A stretch of DNA of 64,000 nt from assembly GCF_020178975.1 (NCBI RefSeq), contig NZ_JAHXBU010000091.1, forward strand, positions 62,001-126,000. Reading direction: 5' to 3'. Positions 49,842 to 59,079 of this stretch are shown here, one piece after another. Below the pieces are notes generated by a model. That model did no database searches and was not told the origin of the DNA. It saw only the letters and a list, made by a program, of their open reading frames with translations. This stretch comes from Cesiribacter sp. SM1 (GTDB taxonomy: Bacteria > Bacteroidota > Bacteroidia > Cytophagales > Cyclobacteriaceae). Within the stretch, counting starts at the first letter, position 1, and each line of letters opens with the position of its first letter. The position numbers and the translations under genes are program-made.

Positions 49842-52343
49842 TTATGCTTTGTTAGGATTCAGAATCTCCTCAATACGTTCTACCAGGTCTTGGTAATGAT
49901 AGCGTGTGAGCGTATCAGAGGTACGGTTTTGGGCGCTGCGTACATCACGCTGCAGGCGCAGCAGCTCAGCCCTAACAATTGGACGTATATCAGATAACTC
50001 TACATCAACTGGCGTGAAACCCATGAAGAATTGTGCTCTGGCTGGCACCTGCCGTTGTTCTTTCTGCATCAGTTCTGCCAACTGCGAAATATAAGTCCGC
50101 TGAAGGTTACGGCGGTACACATCTGCTTTTACTCCCCTGCTTAGCTCCGACCATATACCCGGACGCAGGTCATCAAAAAGGTTTACCACACCATAGTTGT
50201 TTTCGTCCAGCTCCTGGGCTTCAATAAGTCTGGCTAGCCGACCCGGATCAAACAGCCTTTTGATGATACCTTCCTGCAGGTTTTTGATACGCTCAATGCT
50301 GCCTGTACCCTCAATCCTGCGTAAGATCTCTTTATTGAGCATCCATTCAGGAGTTGCAAAAGCTTGTTCGTTCAGGAATTTTACTGCCTCTCTCTGACGG
50401 GCTGCCGGCACAGATTGATATACAGCACCTTCCTGATCAAAGGTTTTATAAGTTTCATATACTCCGCCTACATTGCTGGTAACATGGCCCATGTAACGGT
50501 TCCACTGGCCCAGCACCTGCTTGTATAACTCGTCTAGTTCTTCATAGTCCTTGCCTTTTTCGCCTGTCCAATTGATAAGCTCATCCATGATGCGCTTAAG
50601 GTTCTTAATGCCATACATGCTTGCCTTCATAGCATTATCACCCAGGTCTTCTGTTTGGGCACGCGGGTCTATCGGGCTGGCTGTCTGGCGGCCAAACTTG
50701 TAAATTGGATCCTTCGCCCGCGCTAAAGTCCAGCTATTCAGTAATTCCTGTTCCTGGTCTGGTGTATTGGCTTCTGGCAGGTAGCTGTAACCCCATTTTA
50801 CAGCCCATTTGTCATAGGGACCAATGTTTGGGAACAAGGTTACATCTTTATCTTCAGGCTGTGCTATATAGTTAAAACGGGCGTAATCCATGATAGAAGG
50901 TGCTGTACCCATGCGTGCTGTAAAGCTGGCAGAGCGAAGAGAGTCTACAGGATAGGCAGCACTGGAACCCATATTGTGAGGCAGCCCCAGGGTATGGCCT
51001 ACTTCATGTGCAGATACAAAGCGAATCAGGCGGCCCATCACTTCATCCTCAAACTTGGTGGTTTGTGCATTAGGATTGATGGCAGCAGTCTGTACAAAAT
51101 ACCAGTTACGCAACAGGTTCATTACATTGTGATACCAGCCGATATCACTTTCAAGAATCTCACCAGAACGAGGATCATGCTCATTCGGTCCGTAAGCATT
51201 CTGAATATCAGAAGCAAAGTAACGAATTACAGAATATCGGGCATCCTCTGGGCTCCAGTCAGGATCTTCTTCAAAAGTTGGAGGATCTTTGGCTACTATT
51301 GCATTTTTGAAGCCTGCTTCTTCAAAGGCTTTTTGCCAGTCTTCTACCCCTTGCTTCAGGTAGGGGCGCCATTTCATTGGTGTGGCTGGATCTATGTAAT
51401 AAACAATCTGTTTCTTCGGCTCTACAAGTTCACCCCGTTTGTAGGCTTCTATGTCCTCCTGCTTGGGCTCAAGCCGCCAGCGAACAATGTAAGTACGCTC
51501 CTTTGCTTTTTGCTCATCCAGGCCATAGTCAATTTGCCTGGTTGTGAAATAACCGACACGCTTATCTGCCAGCCGGGGCATCATAGGATCCTTGGGCAGC
51601 AACAGCATAGAATTGTTAATCTCAAGGGATATGGTAGCAGCTCGGGCCTCAGAAGGTGGTTCGCTTGCACTATACGTAAGCACGTGGCGAGCCTCTACGT
51701 TAATAGGAAAGCTTTTGATGCTTTCTACAAAGGAGCGACTTTCATCCAGCTTGCTTATTTTATACTCTTTTCTGCGTTCATTGTCCAGGCCAATAGCAGG
51801 CACATCTTTTGTAAAAAAGGGCGTAGCATCAATAACCACACTGGAGTCTGGTGCCAGTGTTTTTACCTCAAATGCATGTAAAATGGGATGAAAGTTAGAA
51901 TTTTGTACTGACTGATAGATGGGTAATGAATCATTTGCTACGTTATCATAACTTACCAGACGTAGCAAAACTCTATTATCTTTTTTTTGCCAACGCACAA
52001 CCTGGGTATTTAAGCGTTCACCGCCATAACCAATCTTGTTGGCTGTTTTGGAAATTCGGCTCACCAGCAGCATATCCCGGTTCATCAGAGAGTCAGGAAT
52101 CTGATAGTAGTATTTATCCGCAACATGGTGAACGGTAAACAGCCCTTCGTCCGATTTAGCCTCTTTGGTGATTACTTTATCGAAAGGCTCAAGCTTGGAA
52201 ACTTTGCTGCTGTTCGAAGAAGTGCCTGCTGGCTGGTTACCAGCAGGCTGATTTTTTGTAGCAGTACAACCAGCCAAAAGACCACCTAAAAGCATTAGGC
52301 TGAGAAAATGGCGGCTGCCAGCCTTCTTAAACATAATTGTCAT
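49842..52343 (-). CDS. Zinc metalloprotease, DUF5117/DUF4953 type, lipoprotein
   Basis: An 833-residue lipoprotein. Two ATGs (52343 and 52334) can start it; both precede the leader ending at LLAGC. The first half carries the DUF5117/DUF5118 regions (KITKEAKSDEGLFTVHHV, NVEARHVLTYSASEPPSEA). The zinc site HEVGHTLGLPHNMGSS is an HExxHxxGxxH metzincin motif at about residue 460, followed by SIMDYARFNY, the Met-turn. This is a common Bacteroidota exported protease whose substrate is unknown. Upstream DNA is AT-rich. Confidence 0.88.
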   Translation of the reverse strand: MTIMFKKAGSRHFLSLMLLGGLLAGCTATKNQPAGNQPAGTSSNSSKVSKLEPFDKVITKEAKSDEGLFTVHHVADKYYYQIPDSLMNRDMLLVSRISKTANKIGYGGERLNTQVVRWQKKDNRVLLRLVSYDNVANDSLPIYQSVQNSNFHPILHAFEVKTLAPDSSVVIDATPFFTKDVPAIGLDNERRKEYKISKLDESRSFVESIKSFPINVEARHVLTYSASEPPSEARAATISLEINNSMLLLPKDPMMPRLADKRVGYFTTRQIDYGLDEQKAKERTYIVRWRLEPKQEDIEAYKRGELVEPKKQIVYYIDPATPMKWRPYLKQGVEDWQKAFEEAGFKNAIVAKDPPTFEEDPDWSPEDARYSVIRYFASDIQNAYGPNEHDPRSGEILESDIGWYHNVMNLLRNWYFVQTAAINPNAQTTKFEDEVMGRLIRFVSAHEVGHTLGLPHNMGSSAAYPVDSLRSASFTARMGTAPSIMDYARFNYIAQPEDKDVTLFPNIGPYDKWAVKWGYSYLPEANTPDQEQELLNSWTLARAKDPIYKFGRQTASPIDPRAQTEDLGDNAMKASMYGIKNLKRIMDELINWTGEKGKDYEELDELYKQVLGQWNRYMGHVTSNVGGVYETYKTFDQEGAVYQSVPAARQREAVKFLNEQAFATPEWMLNKEILRRIEGTGSIERIKNLQEGIIKRLFDPGRLARLIEAQELDENNYGVVNLFDDLRPGIWSELSRGVKADVYRRNLQRTYISQLAELMQKEQRQVPARAQFFMGFTPVDVELSDIRPIVRAELLRLQRDVRSAQNRTSDTLTRYHYQDLVERIEEILNPNKA

Positions 52344-52681
52344 TCGTTATTAAGCAGTTGAATTTTATTAGTGTTACAACATTTATAGACAAATTAAGTA
52401 TTTAAATGATTACCAAAATCAAAATTTTGTCAAAAAAGATTAATTGATTTGAAGCTTACCTAAAGATAATGTAAAGGCCTGGCCTTCACCAGCAGGGCCT
52501 TCTCCCCCCTATAATCAAAGGTGCTTTGCCCAAAGCTGTTTACTGTACAACTTCTACTAACTGTACTTTTGTATATGATTTCATAAGCCACCTGCAGGAT
52601 ATACCGATCTTCCACATCTTCCCCTCCCGCTAACTTAGTATGATTAATATTTTGACAAATAGCACCATTGCTTGCCGCAGA
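52344..52681. other. Intergenic region with one candidate small ORF
   Basis: Contains an AT-rich stretch upstream of the metalloprotease and the small-ORF candidate at 52460-52615. No promoter box or terminator was found. Confidence 0.5.
52460..52615 (-). CDS. Candidate 51-residue ORF downstream of galM
   Basis: A GTG preceded by the purine-rich GGGAGGGG opens a 52-codon frame ending at 52460 (starting MEDRYILQVAYEIIYK). It lies in the same frame as galM, and the frame stays open from the galM stop for about 75 codons. No homologue is known to me. It may be chance or a decayed fragment. Confidence 0.25.
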   Translation of the reverse strand: MEDRYILQVAYEIIYKSTVSRSCTVNSFGQSTFDYRGEKALLVKARPLHYL

Positions 52682-53740
52682 CTATTTAACAGCAAACTTG
52701 TATACAGTTTTAGCGCTGTAGGTCTCACCGGGCCGAAGCGCTACCGAAGGGAATTGGGGCTGGTTTGGTGAGTCGGGCAGATGTTGTGTTTCCAGGCATA
52801 GCCCGTAACGGTAATCATAGGTAACACCGCCCTTGCCCACCATTTGCCCGTTCAGGAAGTTTCCGGTGTAAAACTGCACCCCCGGCTCTGTGGTGTGCGT
52901 CTCCATATAGCGGCCGGTAGCAGGTTCGTATACGGTAGCAGCAAGTTTCATTTGGCCGGGCTCACCCAAAACCCAGGTATGGTCATAACCCCTGCCCAGC
53001 TTTATTTGCTCATGATCGGCATTGATGCTCTGGCCAACCCTGGCAGCATTTGTAAAATCCATGGGCGTACCTTTCACATCCTGAAGTTGCCCGGTTGGGA
53101 TCAGGTCCTCATCCACAGGCACAAACTTATCGGCTTTTATCATCACCTTGTGGTCCAGTATGTCTCTTTTAGTATTGCCGGTAAAGTTAAAATACGAGTG
53201 GTTTGTAAGGTTTACTACGGTAGGCTTGTCTGTGGTGGCGCTGTATTCAATGATCAGCTCATTGTTGTCTGTTAAGGTATATACCACATCAACAGAAAGA
53301 TTGCCGGGATAGCCTTCTTCTCCATCAGGGCTTAGGTAATGCATTTTTACGCCTACACCATCCTCACTACGCATTTCTTCTGCCTGCCACACTCTTTTAT
53401 CGAAACCCTTCAGGCCACCATGCAGTGTGTTTGGGCCGTTGTTTTGGGCAAGGGTGTACTCCTGCCCGTCGAGGCTAAATTTTCCACCGGCAATGCGGTT
53501 ACCATAGCGGCCTATTATGGCACCGAAATAGGGCACATCATCCTGCAGGTAGCCCGACAGGGAATCGAAGCCCAGCACCACATCTTCCATCTTTCCATTT
53601 TTGTCTGGCAGGATGAGTGAGGTTACAATGCCGCCATAGTTTGTAATTTTTGCAACAACTCCATGACTGTTGGTCAGCACGTATAAATCTACCGGAGTAC
53701 CTTCTTTAGTAGTGCCAAAATCTACTTTTTCAATTTTCAT
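52682..53740 (-). CDS. galM: Aldose 1-epimerase (galactose mutarotase)
   Basis: A 352-residue GalM-type mutarotase. Substrate and catalytic motifs are present: GAIIGRYGNRIAGGKF, NNGPNTLHGGLKGFDKRVW, the catalytic His in LTNHSYFNFTG, GYDHTWVL, and the catalytic Glu region EPGVQFYTGNF. No leader, so cytoplasmic. It interconverts alpha and beta anomers of sugars. It lies in a region with a PfkB kinase and a sugar porter, so it probably supports hexose use. Length matches the family. Confidence 0.93.
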   Translation of the reverse strand: MKIEKVDFGTTKEGTPVDLYVLTNSHGVVAKITNYGGIVTSLILPDKNGKMEDVVLGFDSLSGYLQDDVPYFGAIIGRYGNRIAGGKFSLDGQEYTLAQNNGPNTLHGGLKGFDKRVWQAEEMRSEDGVGVKMHYLSPDGEEGYPGNLSVDVVYTLTDNNELIIEYSATTDKPTVVNLTNHSYFNFTGNTKRDILDHKVMIKADKFVPVDEDLIPTGQLQDVKGTPMDFTNAARVGQSINADHEQIKLGRGYDHTWVLGEPGQMKLAATVYEPATGRYMETHTTEPGVQFYTGNFLNGQMVGKGGVTYDYRYGLCLETQHLPDSPNQPQFPSVALRPGETYSAKTVYKFAVK

Positions 53741-54155
53741 ATTTCTATGTTCTGTTATGCCTTGTGTTTACGCTTTTCCTGCTGGGGATTGCCGGTGCAG
53801 CACCAGCCCGCAACCAGCCTGCCCACCATCTGTAAGCTGCTTAGCCTCTTTTTCCTGCAGCTTTAGTCTTGTAATTTACTGCAGCTGTACTGATGTGTGG
53901 TTGATCCTTTCAACCGAAAGGACAAAAAAATGAAAGACCATTTTTTAAAGACCGGCATCAATAAACGAAACAAATCTGTTTCATCAAATCCCTCACCTGC
54001 TTTTCTTAAATACCTCCTTACTGCTTTCTCTACAGCCGTTTTTATGTGTACATTTCTGCATGAGTATCTCATGATGCCTTTATCAAGTCACCAGCTTTTA
54101 GTTTAACCAGCAATACCTTAAAGTAAGGCTGAAGAATCATTTACCTGGCAAACCT
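53741..54155. other. Intergenic region with a hairpin and small ORF candidate
   Basis: Holds a perfect hairpin TCCTTTC-AACC-GAAAGGA at 53905-53922 directly before the ATG of the small ORF at 53930. Nothing else is recognised. Confidence 0.5.
53930..54106 (+). CDS. Candidate 58-residue ORF
   Basis: ATG-initiated frame whose middle is hydrophobic (FLKYLLTAFSTAVFMCTFL), suggesting one membrane helix. It lies 49 bp ahead of the sugar acetyltransferase on the same strand. A seven-base hairpin precedes its start by seven bases, which could control translation. No homology evidence. Confidence 0.3.
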   Translation: MKDHFLKTGINKRNKSVSSNPSPAFLKYLLTAFSTAVFMCTFLHEYLMMPLSSHQLLV

Positions 54156-54716
54156 ATGAAAACTGAAAAGGAAAAAATGTTAAGCGGGGCACTTTACAAT
54201 GCACTGGACCCCCAGCTTATGGAAGAGCGCCGCAAGGCCAGGCTTCTTTTTAAGCAACTGAACGACACCCGTGACGATGAAGAAGAACTTAGGCTACGGA
54301 TCCTGAAAGACCTGATTGGTAAAGCTGGTGAAGGTTTGTGGATAGAGCCTCCTTTTTACTGCGACTATGGCAGCAACATTACTGTTGGCGACAAGGTCTT
54401 CTTCAACTTTAACTGTGTGGTGCTGGATGTAATGCCTGTAACCATTGGCAGCCATGTGCTCTTTGGCCCGAATGTGCAGATATATACTGCCACCCATCCC
54501 ATGGACTGGGAGGAACGTGCCGGGGGCCTGGAATCTGCCAAACCTATCACCATAGGCTCTAATGTATGGGTTGGCGGTAGCTGCATTATTTGTCCCGGCG
54601 TATCTATTGGCGACAGATCAGTGATTGGGGCAGGCTCTGTCGTGACAAAATCCATCCCTGAAGATGTATTTGCAGCAGGAAACCCCTGCCGTGTAATACG
54701 CTCCCTTAAGCAATAG
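54156..54716 (+). CDS. Sugar O-acetyltransferase, maltose-acetyltransferase type (LbH)
   Basis: A 186-residue left-handed beta-helix acetyltransferase. An N-terminal Mac helix region (KEKMLSGALYNALDPQLMEER) precedes hexapeptide repeats (GSNITVGDKVFFNFNCVVLD, IGSNVWVGGSCIICPGVSIG). The catalytic His is in IYTATHPMDWEERAGG. Acetyl-CoA is the donor; acceptors of relatives are maltose, galactoside or other sugars. It ends 12 bp from the convergent kinase gene. Context supports a role in sugar metabolism. Confidence 0.92.
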   Translation: MKTEKEKMLSGALYNALDPQLMEERRKARLLFKQLNDTRDDEEELRLRILKDLIGKAGEGLWIEPPFYCDYGSNITVGDKVFFNFNCVVLDVMPVTIGSHVLFGPNVQIYTATHPMDWEERAGGLESAKPITIGSNVWVGGSCIICPGVSIGDRSVIGAGSVVTKSIPEDVFAAGNPCRVIRSLKQ

Positions 54717-54728
54717 ACTAATGGAGGG

Positions 54729-55610
54729 CTACAGTTCCAGTACCCTCCTGATCTCTGGAGTATAGGCAGGCAGGGGTCCTCTGGATGAAGCTACAAAAGC
54801 ACCCAGACGATTGGCAATATCGGCTGCCACCAGCGCATCTCCTTTCTTGAGGTAGTGATATACAAAAGCAGCACTAAAAGAATCGCCGGCGCCTACAGTA
54901 TCTACTACTTTGGCCGGGTAGCCATTTACAAAGTAAAGCTCAAGGCCCTCCAGAATATAGCAGCCTTTTGCCCCGGCAGTTACTACAATTACCTCCAGGT
55001 TATACTCAAGGGCCATCCTGGCACAGAAATCCTGCAACTCCAGCGATTTATCAAAGAACATCCCGGACAATACCTCCACCTCTTCATCATTTAGCTTCAG
55101 CATGCTGCAGTGCTGTAGCGATTCATGAATAAGTTCTTTGTTGAAGCAGTCTTTCCGCAGGTTTATATCATAAAACACCTGCTTAAAGCTGTTATTCTCC
55201 AGTAACTGCTTTAGTGTATTGCGCGATTCTTCATTGCGCTGCGCCAGCGTACCATAATAAAGCACATCAAAACCTGCTTTTGCCACTGCTTTCGCATTGC
55301 CGTTCAGCGCTATATAATCATAGGCAACATCTCTCACAATGGTATAATCGGGCTGTCCGTTCTGGAAGACTACCGGCACCGTACCGGTAGAGTATTCATC
55401 TTTTACCTGAACAAATTCTGTATTAACACCCAGATCCTCTATCTGCCGCAGGGCCTCAGAGCCGAGCGCATCTTTACCAACTGCAGAGAAAATGTATGAC
55501 TGCACCCCCAGCTGGGCCAGGTGGGCTGCAAAGTTCAAAGGGGCTCCACCCAGGTAGGGCTCTCCTTCGATGATATCGAACAGGATCTCACCAAACGATA
55601 ATACTTTCAT
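54729..55610 (-). CDS. PfkB-family carbohydrate kinase, fructokinase-like
   Basis: A 293-residue ribokinase-type kinase. The N-terminal GGAPLNFAAHLAQLG motif and the ATP-site signature VDTVGAGDSFSAAFVYH are both present, with the catalytic Asp in the latter. The FYDINLRKDCF segment matches fructokinases. It phosphorylates a sugar imported by the MFS transporter encoded 115 bp upstream on the same strand. The probable substrate is fructose, from sequence type only. Confidence 0.88.
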   Translation of the reverse strand: MKVLSFGEILFDIIEGEPYLGGAPLNFAAHLAQLGVQSYIFSAVGKDALGSEALRQIEDLGVNTEFVQVKDEYSTGTVPVVFQNGQPDYTIVRDVAYDYIALNGNAKAVAKAGFDVLYYGTLAQRNEESRNTLKQLLENNSFKQVFYDINLRKDCFNKELIHESLQHCSMLKLNDEEVEVLSGMFFDKSLELQDFCARMALEYNLEVIVVTAGAKGCYILEGLELYFVNGYPAKVVDTVGAGDSFSAAFVYHYLKKGDALVAADIANRLGAFVASSRGPLPAYTPEIRRVLEL

Positions 55611-55725
55611 ATGTTCAGGTATTTAATGCCGCTGCGCTATTCGCACAAAATAAAATTAGCCCCGTGTATATTTTAAATATACCTCACTACCTTTCGCTAC
55701 ACATCTGTACACATAACATACCTTT

Positions 55726-57081
55726 TTATACCTCAGCCGCTTTGGTTTTCTGCCCCAGTTCCTCCAGCGATACCCCTTTGGTTTCTGGCATTAACAACCA
55801 CACAAACAGCAGTTGTAACACCATCATTACGGTAAATATCATAAAGGTGTTGCCTCCGCCCAGTGTAGCTGTAATGTATGGAAATATATTGGCGATAACT
55901 GCAGCCATAATCCAGTGGGTAAAGCTGCCCAACGCCATACCCGAAGCCCGAACCTTATTAGGAAAAATTTCTGAGATAAACACCCAGATCACGGCTCCTT
56001 GTGAAAAGGCAAAAAAAGCAATGTAGATAAACAGGTATACAGCTACCATGGTTCCATCTGCACTTTGGCTCAGCTCACCGCCCTGCATGTAAAAGAACCG
56101 GGCAACCATTGCCAGTGTAAAAATAAGCCCGAATGAACCCACCAGCATAAGCTTTCTCCTGCCAAAACGATCAATGATATTTACCGCCAGCAGTGTAAAT
56201 ATTAAGTTAACGAGGCCTACACCTGCTGAAGATAGCAGTGCTGAATCTCTGCCCAGGCCAGCCATTTCAAAAATACGGGGCGCATAATAAATAATAGCAT
56301 TGATGCCTGATACCTGGTTAAAAAAGGCAAACAAGACCGCCAGCATTACCGGAATCCGGTATTTGGGTGAAAAAAGATTGCTTTTATCTACCTGCCGAAG
56401 GTCAGACTCCTTAGAATCCATAATTGCCTTGAGCTCTGTATCGGCCATGGCAGGATTTATCTGCCGGAGCACCTTTCGAGCCTCTTCGATGGCTCCCTTC
56501 TTCACCACCAGCCAGCGCGGGCTCTTTGGTACCAGCAGTACCAGCAGCACAAATACCAGGGCCGGTACTGCTTCTACCCCCAGCATCCAGCGCCATGCCC
56601 CCTCTCCCACATTCTGCAAGAGGTAGTTCGAGAGGTACGCAATCAGGATGCCCAGTACTATGTTAAACTGGAACATTGCCACCATTTTACCACGGTCTTT
56701 GGCCGGGGATACTTCGCTGATGTAAATGGGTGCGGCAATGGAAGAAGCACCAACCCCAATGCCACCAATAAACCTGAAGAAAAGAAAGAGGTACCAGTTT
56801 GTGGAAACAGCCGAACCCAGGGCAGATACCAGGTAAAGCACGCCAATCCAGAAAAGCGTATTTTTTCGGCCTATGGCATCTGAGGGTATTCCGCCCAGCA
56901 GGGCACCCAGCACTGTACCATATAAAGCAACGGCTACTGTAAAACCAAGCCATGCCTCACTCAGCTGCCACACCTCCTGTATGGCCTGCTCGGCCCCGGA
57001 TATAACTGCTGTATCGAAGCCAAATAAAAACCCGCCAAGGGCCACAGTAAGAGACCAAAAAAAGACTTTTCTGTTTTTCAT
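55726..57081 (-). CDS. Sugar-porter-family MFS transporter
   Basis: A 451-residue twelve-helix transporter of the sugar porter (XylE/GLUT) branch. Recognisable motifs are GFDTAVISGAEQAIQ in helix 1, PSDAIGRKNTL, VPKSPRWLVVKKG at the end of helix 6, NQVSGINAIIYYAPRIFE in helix 7 and IDRFGRRKLML. It moves hexoses or pentoses, usually with a proton. The PfkB kinase gene follows, so import and phosphorylation seem to be joined in a fructose/hexose operon. No regulator is nearby. Confidence 0.93.
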   Translation of the reverse strand: MKNRKVFFWSLTVALGGFLFGFDTAVISGAEQAIQEVWQLSEAWLGFTVAVALYGTVLGALLGGIPSDAIGRKNTLFWIGVLYLVSALGSAVSTNWYLFLFFRFIGGIGVGASSIAAPIYISEVSPAKDRGKMVAMFQFNIVLGILIAYLSNYLLQNVGEGAWRWMLGVEAVPALVFVLLVLLVPKSPRWLVVKKGAIEEARKVLRQINPAMADTELKAIMDSKESDLRQVDKSNLFSPKYRIPVMLAVLFAFFNQVSGINAIIYYAPRIFEMAGLGRDSALLSSAGVGLVNLIFTLLAVNIIDRFGRRKLMLVGSFGLIFTLAMVARFFYMQGGELSQSADGTMVAVYLFIYIAFFAFSQGAVIWVFISEIFPNKVRASGMALGSFTHWIMAAVIANIFPYITATLGGGNTFMIFTVMMVLQLLFVWLLMPETKGVSLEELGQKTKAAEV

Positions 57082-57469
57082 GCTAAAAGTTTGCTATGAA
57101 TATAAAAATTTAGAGGTTCGAACACACACTGTGCCGCTAAACCTTTTGAGCGCATACTTGAATATTGCTTTCGCAAGCTGCAATTACCAGGGCGGTGCTG
57201 CAGTGCCAAGGGTGAAGTTTAAACACGCCCGGAAGCAAAAAAAACAGAATTGTGTAACGGTAGAAGTAATGCTTGGCGCTAAAGGAGGCTTAAGCATTCC
57301 TGCAAAGTCAAATGTTTCAAACCCGCTAAACCACAAGAGTAAAAGCCGAGAGCCAGGTGCAGCAATTATTCCATAACTATTTAAGCCTGCCGTAAGGCCT
57401 GGTTGCATTGGCTATAAAAAGAAAAGGGAGCTTACGCTCCCCTTTACTGCAAAATATATGGGCTTGTAC
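57082..57469. other. Gene-free 388 bp intergenic region
   Basis: No gene recognised. It includes the katA terminator at its right end and a small TTGCTTTCGCAA hairpin near 57162. Confidence 0.5.
57416..57445 (-). terminator. Terminator of katA
   Basis: On the minus strand GGGAGC, a four-base loop and GCTCCC are followed by TTTTCTTTTT. It lies about 25 bp after the catalase stop. Confidence 0.8.
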
Positions 57470-58987
57470 TTATTGAACGCTTACGGTAGTTTGCTGTCCG
57501 TGCATACCACTCATCATGTTTTCAATGCCTGTTACGCCCAATCCCTGGGCCACACGCATGCCTAATTCAATATCAGCCCTGAAGAAGTGGCAAAGCTGAC
57601 GATTGATGATCTCTGCACGCTTTGGACCTGTGATACCGCTCATGGCACCAACAATGTTGCTTACTGTTTCAAGACGTTGCTCTTCGGTCATTACCTCGCG
57701 GAACAGTTTGCCAGGCTGCGAATAGTGATCATCTTCACCCGGTGCATTGCGGTCGTACCAGTCTGCAATAATGCTGTCGAGCTCCTGTGCAGGCTCTTTG
57801 TATGAAGGATCAGGCTTGATGTTATCGAAGCTGTTCGGGAAGTAGTTAGGATTGCGGCCACCATTGCCATCCACACGCATGGCACCGTCGCGCTGGTAGT
57901 TGTTTACTGCAAACGGACAGCGGTTTACCGGAATCTGTTCGTAGTTGGCACCCAGGCGGTAGCGGTGTGCATCAGGGTAAGAAAGCAGGCGCCCCTGCAG
58001 CATTTTATCAGGCGAGTAACCAATGCCATCTACTACGTGGGCAGGTGCAAAGGCCGACTGCTCTACATCAGCAAAGTAGTTATCAGGGTTCTGGTTCAGT
58101 TCCAGCACACCAACGTCATGCAGCGGATAATCGCCATGAGGCCATACTTTGGTCAGGTCGAAGGGATTGATGTGGTAGGTTTTTGCCTCAGCCTCTGGCA
58201 TAATCTGCACCTTTACATTCCACTTAGGGAATTCGCCGCGGTCGATGGCTTCAAGCAGGTCGCGCTGGGCATGATCCATATCTTTGCTCTTCATTTCTGC
58301 TGCTTCGGCATCGGTAAAGTTTTTAATGCCCTGTGCAGTCTTGAAGTGGAATTTCACCCAGAAACGCTCACCATCTTTATTGATGAACGACATGGTGTGG
58401 CTACCATAGCCATTCATGTGGCGGTAGCTGAAAGGAGTACCACGGCCACTCATCAGGATCATTACCTGGTGCAGCGACTCGGGGTTCAGCGACCAGAAAT
58501 CCCACACCATGGTGGCTGATTTCAGGTTGGTGTAAGGGTCCCGCTTCTGGGTATGAATGAAGTCGGGGAATTTTTTAGGATCTTTGATGAAGAAAATAGG
58601 TGTGTTATTACCTACCAGGTCAAAGTTACCATCTTCGGTATAGAACTTAACGGCAAAGCCGCGGGGGTCCCTTTCGGAATCAGCAGAGCCCTTTTCGCCA
58701 CCTACAGTCGAAAATCGCAGGAATACCCTGGTTTGCTTGCCAATTTCATTGAATAGTTTTGCACGGGTATATTTGCTGATATCATGGGTAACGGTAAACG
58801 TACCAAAAGCACCTGAACCCTTGGCATGCACCACCCGCTCCGGAATACGCTCGCGGTTAAAGTGCGCCAGTTTCTCATGCAGGATGTAGTCTTGCAGCAA
58901 CAGAGGACCTCTAGGGCCTGCAGATTGGGTGTTTTCATGCTCGACATAGGGTCGGCCGGATGCTGTGGTAAGCTTTTTGTTTTCCAT
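57470..58987 (-). CDS. katA: Monofunctional haem catalase
   Basis: A 505-residue clade 3-type catalase. The catalytic His is in [14 protein letters not shown], the conserved Asn in [20 protein letters not shown] context, and the haem ligand Tyr lies in [17 protein letters not shown]. The N-terminus [19 protein letters not shown] is usual for the family. It breaks down hydrogen peroxide in the cytoplasm. It is transcribed away from oxyR across 92 bp, which is the standard arrangement for regulated catalase. Confidence 0.96.
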   Translation of the reverse strand: MENKKLTTASGRPYVEHENTQSAGPRGPLLLQDYILHEKLAHFNRERIPERVVHAKGSGAFGTFTVTHDISKYTRAKLFNEIGKQTRVFLRFSTVGGEKGSADSERDPRGFAVKFYTEDGNFDLVGNNTPIFFIKDPKKFPDFIHTQKRDPYTNLKSATMVWDFWSLNPESLHQVMILMSGRGTPFSYRHMNGYGSHTMSFINKDGERFWVKFHFKTAQGIKNFTDAEAAEMKSKDMDHAQRDLLEAIDRGEFPKWNVKVQIMPEAEAKTYHINPFDLTKVWPHGDYPLHDVGVLELNQNPDNYFADVEQSAFAPAHVVDGIGYSPDKMLQGRLLSYPDAHRYRLGANYEQIPVNRCPFAVNNYQRDGAMRVDGNGGRNPNYFPNSFDNIKPDPSYKEPAQELDSIIADWYDRNAPGEDDHYSQPGKLFREVMTEEQRLETVSNIVGAMSGITGPKRAEIINRQLCHFFRADIELGMRVAQGLGVTGIENMMSGMHGQQTTVSVQ

Positions 58988-59010
58988 AGTCTTTGGCTTT
59001 AATTGTTGAA

Positions 59011-59018
59011 CAAACTTA
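59011..59018 (-). promoter_or_regulatory. -7 box of the katA promoter
   Basis: On the minus strand TAAGTTTG matches the Bacteroidota -7 consensus exactly. No good -33 box stands at the expected distance, consistent with a promoter needing an activator. The candidate operator at 59033-59050 overlaps the missing -33 position. Confidence 0.4.
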
Positions 59019-59032
59019 AAAATGATGGCTCC

Positions 59033-59050
59033 ATAATGAAAATTGATTAT
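59033..59050. promoter_or_regulatory. Candidate OxyR operator (dyad) in the katA-oxyR gap
   Basis: ATAAT and ATTAT arms are separated by eight bases, forming a perfect five-base dyad typical in size of a LysR-family half of a site. It sits at about -38 relative to the proposed katA start. Binding by OxyR is not demonstrated. Confidence 0.35.
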
Positions 59051-59079
59051 TTTTATATCTTCATAAGCAACATCTATAT

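Noticed and set aside
50976-51881. 300-codon plus-strand ORF
   Set aside because: Fully antisense to the metalloprotease, which has the intact zinc motif.
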